The notes below the pieces were generated by a model, which searched no databases, was not told where the DNA came from, and was given only the letters and a program-made list of their open reading frames with translations. From Zancudomyces culisetae (Eukaryota; Kickxellomycota; Harpellomycetes; Harpellales; Legeriomycetaceae), in NCBI GenBank assembly GCA_001969505.1, contig LSSK01000042.1, positions 64,001 to 78,782 on the forward strand: a DNA stretch of 14,782 nt. Reading direction: 5' to 3'. Positions within the stretch are counted from its first letter, which is position 1. Every line of letters begins with the position of its first letter. Positions 9,970-14,782 of the stretch are shown one piece after another. The position numbers and the translations under genes are program-made.

Positions 9970-12218
9970 ATGAAAGCGAGTACCATTGGAATGCTAGCTG
10001 CAGCTGGTGCAATCGGAGCAGGATTGGGTTATTTGATCTATTTTGATCATAAGAGAAGGAACGATCCTCATTTTCGAAGAAGACTAGGTAATTCATATCA
10101 TTTAAACTAGTTGAAGCAGAAATTATAAATACTTCGCGAAAAATGGACTTTATATATTGGTCAGATGATTAAATATTATGATATTAAATTAGCAAAAAAA
10201 CAAAAGAGAGCAAGCAAAATGAAGGAAGACAAAAAGAAAGAAAAAGAGACGACGGTTGAACAGATTGCGGAGAAACTCATTAAAGAGATGGAAGGACTAG
10301 ATGTACCGCAAAGACCTGAAGAGAGAGAGGCATACTTTATGAAGGAGGTTAGTGCAGGAGAAGCTGTTTGCGCTCAGGGTAAGATTTTGAAATATCTGAA
10401 AGGATTGTTTATTTTTTTGTAAAAAATATATTACATAAAAGGCCTGTGTGTTGGATATGACGAAAAGTACAAGCAGAAAATAATAATACTTTTTCTATTT
10501 GCAAAATGTTAAACATTGATGCTTCTAGCCAACAGATCTATTATAAAAACTTACTGAATAAATGTATGAATGTTGCGTTAAAAAAAATAGGTGAAAAGGG
10601 ATACGAACAGGCAGCAAAGCATTTTTATCATGCACTCAAGGTATACCCAAACCCAATAGAGCTGGTACTGATTTACCAAAGAACAATTCCTGAGCAGCTT
10701 TTTACAATAATCATGGCAATGATGGCACAAGAAGTAAAAATAAAAAAGGAGAAGTACTATGAGGTATTCCCACCATCCGATATGAACGTCTATGTTAAAG
10801 ATTTCAATGCTAAGAACAAGACTAGCGCAGCTGAAGGTAAGAAGAAGAAAAAAGATACGAAAGAGGAAGAGCCAACTCAGGAGGTGGAAGAGGTAAAGAA
10901 GGGTGCATTCTTGTTTGCCGGAAAGGACTTTAAGCAAGGGGATGTTATATACACCGAAGAGTGTGTTGTATCAAGTCTACTACCGGGAGTAGATGCCGCA
11001 TCATTTTGTGCAGGATGTGCGACCGTTCTTGTTACTAAGGAACAGGTAGCCATCGAGGACAAAGTGAAAGAAGTTGAAAAGGAAGAAGTTTCGGAAGAAA
11101 CTCTAGAGAAGGATGGAGAGAAGATTGAAGAGGTACAAGAAACAGAAGCAGTGAGTGACGATGAAGCAAAAGAAGAGAAGGAGGTAGTGGAGGAGGAGGA
11201 CAAAGAAGCTGAAGAGAGCAACACAGTTGAGGAGGAGGGAGAGAAGGTAGTGGAAGAGGAGGAGAAAGAGATCGAGGAGGAGGTGAAGGAGGAGAAAGAG
11301 ATCGAGGAAGAAGTGAAGGAGGAGGAGGAAGAGGAGCAGAAAGAAAAGGAGGAGGAGAAAGAGAAGGAAGAGGAGGAGCCATTAATCAAAATGACATATT
11401 CGGAAGCAGTAAAGGGAGAAAAGCTACAACAACTTAAGAAGGATCAAGAGAAATATGACAATCAGACACAGTGCCCAGTCTGCAAAGAGGTTTTCTACTG
11501 CTCATCCAAATGCAGAGATGAACATTACCCACAGATTCATCAATATGTATGTACTGGAGGAGAATCTTCAGATGAATCCAGACCTGAAAAAAAATTTGCT
11601 CAGCTATTAAGTAGTAACAATACAATTATACCATATCTAGTCGGAATGTTCTTTGGAACATTGTTGGACATTGAGACCACTAAGGAAAAGAGTCTTGCAA
11701 TGGGTGTGTCTACTCCTACAAACAAATTGAGTTATCTGAGCACAGGAAACAAGTCACTCGATTTCACTGTTTGGGAGCACCTTGAGCGCCTGTCCTCATC
11801 AGAAAAGTCCTCAGATTCCGCCTCTGATGCCGAAGCCCTATCTCTCATCAACGCTCTGTTTGGCTCCAAGATTGCTGGTCTTAGCGAGTTTGTTAACCTT
11901 GAGCGCTATGTTATGATCAAGGAAAAGCTTGCCGCCAACTGCTTTGCCTTCAGCACAAATCTCGCTGAGTCATCAGACTCCGAAAAGTCTGAAACATCTG
12001 TAGCAAAGATCTGCGACTCGTTCAAGTCTCTTGAGAGTTCAGGTTCTTCTGCTAATGCTGTAGCTTTGTATATTGTTTCCAGTTATATTAGCTCAGCTTC
12101 AGAAGCCAAAGTTCCATCCAACGTTGATTTCAAGTTCCTAGATGGTAACACCAAGCTCTCATTGGTTGCCAAGTCTGATATTTCTAAGGATGACCAGTTG
12201 TTTGTTGGAATTGTTTAA
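9970..12218 (+). CDS. TOM20: Tom20 mitochondrial import receptor fused to a MYND zinc finger and a SET-like domain
   Basis: Three exons: 9970-10087, 10193-10378 and 10591-12218, 643 aa. Both introns are phase 1 and rebuild Ala40 and Gly102. Residues 1-39 are a Tom20 anchor: a membrane helix at about 5-25, then YFDHKRRNDPHFRRRL. A Lys/Glu-rich linker follows. Residues about 80-180 are the Tom20 receptor core with its single TPR-like unit (GYEQAAKHFYHALKVYP) and the fungal FPPSDMN ending. Tom20 sits in the outer mitochondrial membrane and binds presequences, passing them to the TOM pore. From about 204 (KKGAFLFAGKDFKQGDVIYTEE) a SET N-terminal part begins. MYND zinc ligands are Cys241 and Cys244, then Cys396, 399, 405, 409, His418 and Cys422, separated by about 150 residues rich in Glu. 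The C-terminal SET part (about 425-643) ends KLSLVAKSDISKDDQLFVGIV; where active enzymes have NHSCxPN there is SSASEAKVPSN (602-612). The last third uses different codons from the rest. The Tom20 part is confident; methyltransferase activity is doubtful. Confidence 0.88.
11261..11320 (+). repeat. 30-bp coding tandem duplication in the acidic insert
   Basis: Two adjacent copies starting GGAGAAAGAGATCGAGGA at 11261 and 11291 encode KEIEEEVKEE twice. They lie in the Glu-rich stretch (about 11050-11385) that separates the two halves of the MYND finger, and suggest that the insert grew by repeat expansion. Confidence 0.8.
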
Positions 12219-12274
12219 TCTTTTATATTCCCTTGATTTTAGTTTTTTATATATTTTAATCCATCTTTTTTTAT

Positions 12275-12280
12275 AATAAA
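12275..12280 (+). terminator. Polyadenylation signal of the TOM20 fusion gene
   Basis: AATAAA 57 bases after the TAA stop, preceded by T-rich sequence. It lies only 65 bases before the next start codon, so this 3' end and the THOC5 promoter share a very short spacer. Confidence 0.5.
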
Positions 12281-12344
12281 TTTCGGTAAATTCCAAGATT
12301 GTTCAAACACTAAACTTTGAAAATAAATTGTACAAAGTAACAAA

Positions 12345-13392
12345 ATGATGGATTTAAAAAACAAAGTAGATTTGGCAAACACGAGTATCAACTCGCTTCT
12401 TCAAACACTACAGACACTTTTAGATAATAATACAAAAGTGGAGAATGACGAACTGCTGAAAGAATGTTTAATTCTTTTTTTAGAGGTTAGAAAAATCCAT
12501 AGATTTGCATGTCTTGAACTCAGACAGATGAATCAGGAGCTATTATCCAGGATAGATTCATACGAACAAAAGGCACTGTACTACGAGGCATTGACGTACC
12601 AACGGAACTCATTGGAATCAGACATAAAGTCGCTAAGAGAACAAAGGTAAATACACAAACAAGTCCAACTGTAAAACACAAAATGCAAGCAGGCTAATGG
12701 TCTTATTTCTCGGTACTTCTTTTTGCTTCAAGTAGTGTTGGCTGATTTTAATTTTGCACCGGAACACATAGATTTGTATATAAGGAGATCGAGTTATTAC
12801 CTGTAAATCAGTTTCTAGCTGATAATCCGGAATTGGTAGAAACAAACGATAATTATCTGCTGACTGTAGGCAGATTGAATCACGAATTGGCGCTAAGACA
12901 AAGGTACGTTTATAATAATAATTCCTCTATTTTTTTCACGTTTCCCATCTTGCACTAAACATAGTAATGATATACAAAATCTCACATTTATGCTTAATGT
13001 CTATCCACCGATAAAAGTATTAATGGAATAAATTCAAATTAAAGTGAGGAATACTAAAATTAATGTATTTCAAACATATTTATTAGGCTTATAACGGAGA
13101 AGTCGGTACTAAACAAACGACTGGAAGGACTTAAAGCAAAAAAATCAATTCGACAGGAATACCTAGCTCGCTTGTTAAACCAAGTTAACACTTTTGTCAG
13201 AGTACGTAAATGCTTTATATGTTTAAGACTACCTTAATGATTATCTCCATATATCCGTTAAGACACCAATTATTTGGGGGAATCGATCAAGTGAATATAA
13301 AATGATCCAAAGAATTACAATTTGCTGTGTCTATAATATAGTCTGCCGACATACTAAGTGAAGCCATTGGGGTCAACCCAAGTACCCAATGA
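12345..13392 (+). CDS. THOC5: THOC5-like subunit of the THO/TREX mRNA export complex
   Basis: Four exons: 12345-12646, 12772-12903, 13087-13201 and 13342-13392, total 600 coding bases, 199 aa. Introns are phase 2, 2 and 0 (125, 183 and 140 bp) with GTAAAT, GTACGT and GTACGT donors. The frame closes cleanly at TGA. Family pattern seen: LLKECLILFLEVRKIHRFACLEL near residues 38-62, YKEIELLPVNQFLADNPEL in exon 2, then NYLLTVGRLNHELALRQR (a THOC5 hallmark: LARLNxELEQRKRL), and a final coiled coil. THOC5 helps couple transcription to mRNA processing and nuclear export. The predicted protein is mostly helical and corresponds only to the N-terminal conserved part of animal THOC5. Two ATGs are adjacent (12345 and 12348); either could start. 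An alternative donor at 13206 exists for exon 3 but breaks the frame with exon 4. Confidence 0.75.
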
Positions 13393-13933
13393 GGCTGAGA
13401 TTAAGATTTATAATGTTATTTACCCACACAATTGTACACACATTAATTTTATTACTATATGACCAGATAATTATAATTTTTTTATTGTTAGTAATATACA
13501 AATAACGCAGATTGAACTATAGTTACTCTGATGTTGTAGAATTTGATCAACTACATTATTTTAAGCAAAAAGTGAGGCTCAATCACCAGAATTGAATATC
13601 TATTTTTAAATATAATAAATAAAGAATTAAATTAATTGATAAGGATTGATATAAGTGGTATTGAGAAATTATAATGGATGTGCAGTAAACTAAATATACC
13701 AACAGGTCAACTTGTAATTTGGGTATTATTGGAAATTCATTAATCAGTTAGCTATAGTCTTGGAAATAACTAACTCCAAATTAAGATATTTAGCATTTAA
13801 TCAGTAAACATTATACTAGGTAATAAAATAGGCAAAAATACCTAAATATTTCTTTTAAGCAAATAATACAAGCGATTGTATCTATCGAGTTGATATTAAT
13901 ATAAACCAGATATAAATTTCGGATAGTATGAAA
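13393..13933. other. AT-rich non-coding region downstream of THOC5
   Basis: No reading frame, RNA gene or clear polyadenylation signal close to the stop; AATAAA occurs at about 13616-13621. A few local near-repeats occur but nothing I can name. The repeat family begins at its right end. Confidence 0.5.
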
Positions 13934-13986
13934 GGCTGGGTTTAGCTCAGCACTGTTATTTAGTTTTACTCTGGTCTCGGATCACT
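13934..13986 (+). repeat. Diverged direct repeat, copy A
   Basis: Runs from GGCTGGGTTTAGCTCAGCAC to CTCGGATCACT and aligns nearly without gaps with copies B and C. The most conserved parts are GGCT-AGTTT at the left, GCACTG in the middle and ACTCnGGnCnCGGATCACT at the right. This copy could form a GCTGGG/CTCAGC hairpin. Confidence 0.65.
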
Positions 13987-14290
13987 TTATTAGAGCTATT
14001 TGCAGATATGAATGTGTCAACCACTTTATTATAGTATAATATAATGCAAGAGTGAAAATGTTGAAAATTTAAACAATATAGCTAATCGATAAGTAGAAAA
14101 ATGACTAATGAACATATTTTCTGCAAAGAATAGGCAAAAAATGTTGGGGTTTTCTCTGTCCGATAGTATGTATTATGTGTTGGTTCTAATGTTCAACTTT
14201 GCTTACATAGATCGTAAGTACTATTGATACACTTACAATACTTGGTAGTTCTAATTTGATATGAATCGCACTTATCCGCTAGTCTAGTAT
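13987..14290. other. Spacer between repeat copies A and B
   Basis: About 300 bases of AT-rich sequence with no gene. It repeats a CACTTTATTA word (13983 and 14021) close to copy A. Similarity to the spacer between B and C (14391-14666) is not obvious by eye, so either the unit is conserved only around its core or the copies are interspersed and not strictly tandem. Confidence 0.4.
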
Positions 14291-14390
14291 ACTGTAGATA
14301 CTTGGTTATCTGATTTATTATTCAGCTAATGTAATGGCTTAGTTTGGTATAGAACTGAATATGTCAATTATACTCAGGTCGCGGATCACT
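14291..14390 (+). repeat. Diverged direct repeat, copy B (extended)
   Basis: Similarity to copy C covers about 100 bp: TGTAGAT, GTTATCTGAT, TTCAGCTAATGT-ATGGCT, AGTTTGGTATAG-ACTG, then TATACTCAGG and CGGATCACT. The 55-bp core (14336-14390) also matches copy A. The core starts 402 bases after that of A and 378 bases before that of C, so it may be a degenerate tandem repeat with a unit of about 0.4 kb. Confidence 0.75.
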
Positions 14391-14666
14391 TCAATAGTTT
14401 TGATTGCTGTTATATGAATATTCGAACTATAATTACTATTGAATAATAATTTAAAACCAATTTAACTAAATCAATTATTAGTTACTAGTTATAAATAATA
14501 GTAATTATAAAAGTATATGTAAAGTATATTCCGTTATGAAATGCTAGAGAAGATTCTATACGTTGTCCCATCCTGTTAAATTCGGTTAACTATTCGATTT
14601 AATGTCATAGTCGTTTTTAATATTGACTGTATTTGCGCTATTGGTGGTATCTTCCTCTTGTAATAT

Positions 14667-14768
14667 ATTGTAGATGTTATAAGTTATCTGATATATTTTT
14701 CAGCTAATGTGATGGCTGAGTTTGGTATAGCACTGATTCTGTCAGTTATACTCAGGCCTCGGATCACT
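14667..14768 (+). repeat. Diverged direct repeat, copy C
   Basis: Best-preserved partner of copy B, core at 14714-14768. The word TGGCTGAGTTTGG at 14713 matches a pol III A-box consensus (TRGCNNARNNGG with one extra base). A GCTG/TAGC pairing and an ACTGA/TCAGT hairpin follow, as in the D and anticodon arms of a tRNA. No convincing B box or T arm is present. The window ends 14 bases after this copy, so the array may continue. Confidence 0.75.
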
Positions 14769-14782
14769 TAACTAGTTCTGTT

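Noticed and set aside
10165-10192. Exon 2 of TOM20 starting at the CAG acceptor at 10164
   Set aside because: It would be out of phase with the only good donor at 10088. The acceptor at 10192 restores the Tom20 pattern (RRRLAKKQKR).
10877-11389. Long Ser-rich and Pro-rich frames on the - strand
   Set aside because: They are antisense readings of the Glu-rich codons (GAG/GAA) of the TOM20 fusion, as are those opposite the DEK repeat at 1244-1459.
14701-14768. A functional tRNA gene in repeat copy C
   Set aside because: There is no T arm or proper B box, the anticodon-like hairpin has the wrong loop and stem size, and other copies break the pairing.

Overview
The window looks like nuclear DNA of a fungus, probably an early-diverging (non-Dikarya) lineage. 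It is strongly AT-rich. It has short spliceosomal introns (105 to 291 bp) with GTAAG-like donors and short pyrimidine-poor acceptors. It carries a fungal-type Tom20, an ENA-family P-type ATPase and a THOC5-type THO subunit. The lineage is inferred from gene types and intron style only. All four recognisable genes are on the + strand, and nothing convincing is coded on the - strand.

Layout. 1-1319: no recognised gene; a TATA-like element lies at its 3' end. 1320-4737: a three-exon gene (1002 aa predicted) with a long charged, lysine-rich N-terminal region and a C-terminal half resembling the globular tail (DIL domain) of myosin V, with no motor domain. 4738-6315: long AT-rich intergenic region. 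6316-9249: a single-exon P-type ATPase of the ENA/type IID kind. Its frame is intact, but most catalytic motifs are replaced, so it is probably a pseudo-ATPase. 9250-9969: intergenic, with a weak box C/D snoRNA candidate. 9970-12218: a three-exon gene joining a complete Tom20 mitochondrial import receptor to a MYND zinc finger and a SET-like domain. The MYND finger is split by a long acidic insert, and the SET-like part lacks its usual catalytic signature. 12345-13392: a compact four-exon THOC5-like gene (199 aa). 13393-14782: AT-rich non-coding DNA with at least three diverged direct copies of a repeat about 380-400 bp apart.

The genes do not form a pathway: cargo or organelle transport (DIL), membrane transport (ATPase), mitochondrial protein import (Tom20) and mRNA export (THO). 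The most notable features are two proteins that keep a conserved fold but appear to have lost catalysis (the ENA-like ATPase and the SET part of the Tom20 fusion), a motorless myosin V tail, and the repeat family at the right edge. Intron positions were chosen by eye from GT-AG sites, phase agreement and continuity of family similarity; they have not been checked against transcripts.
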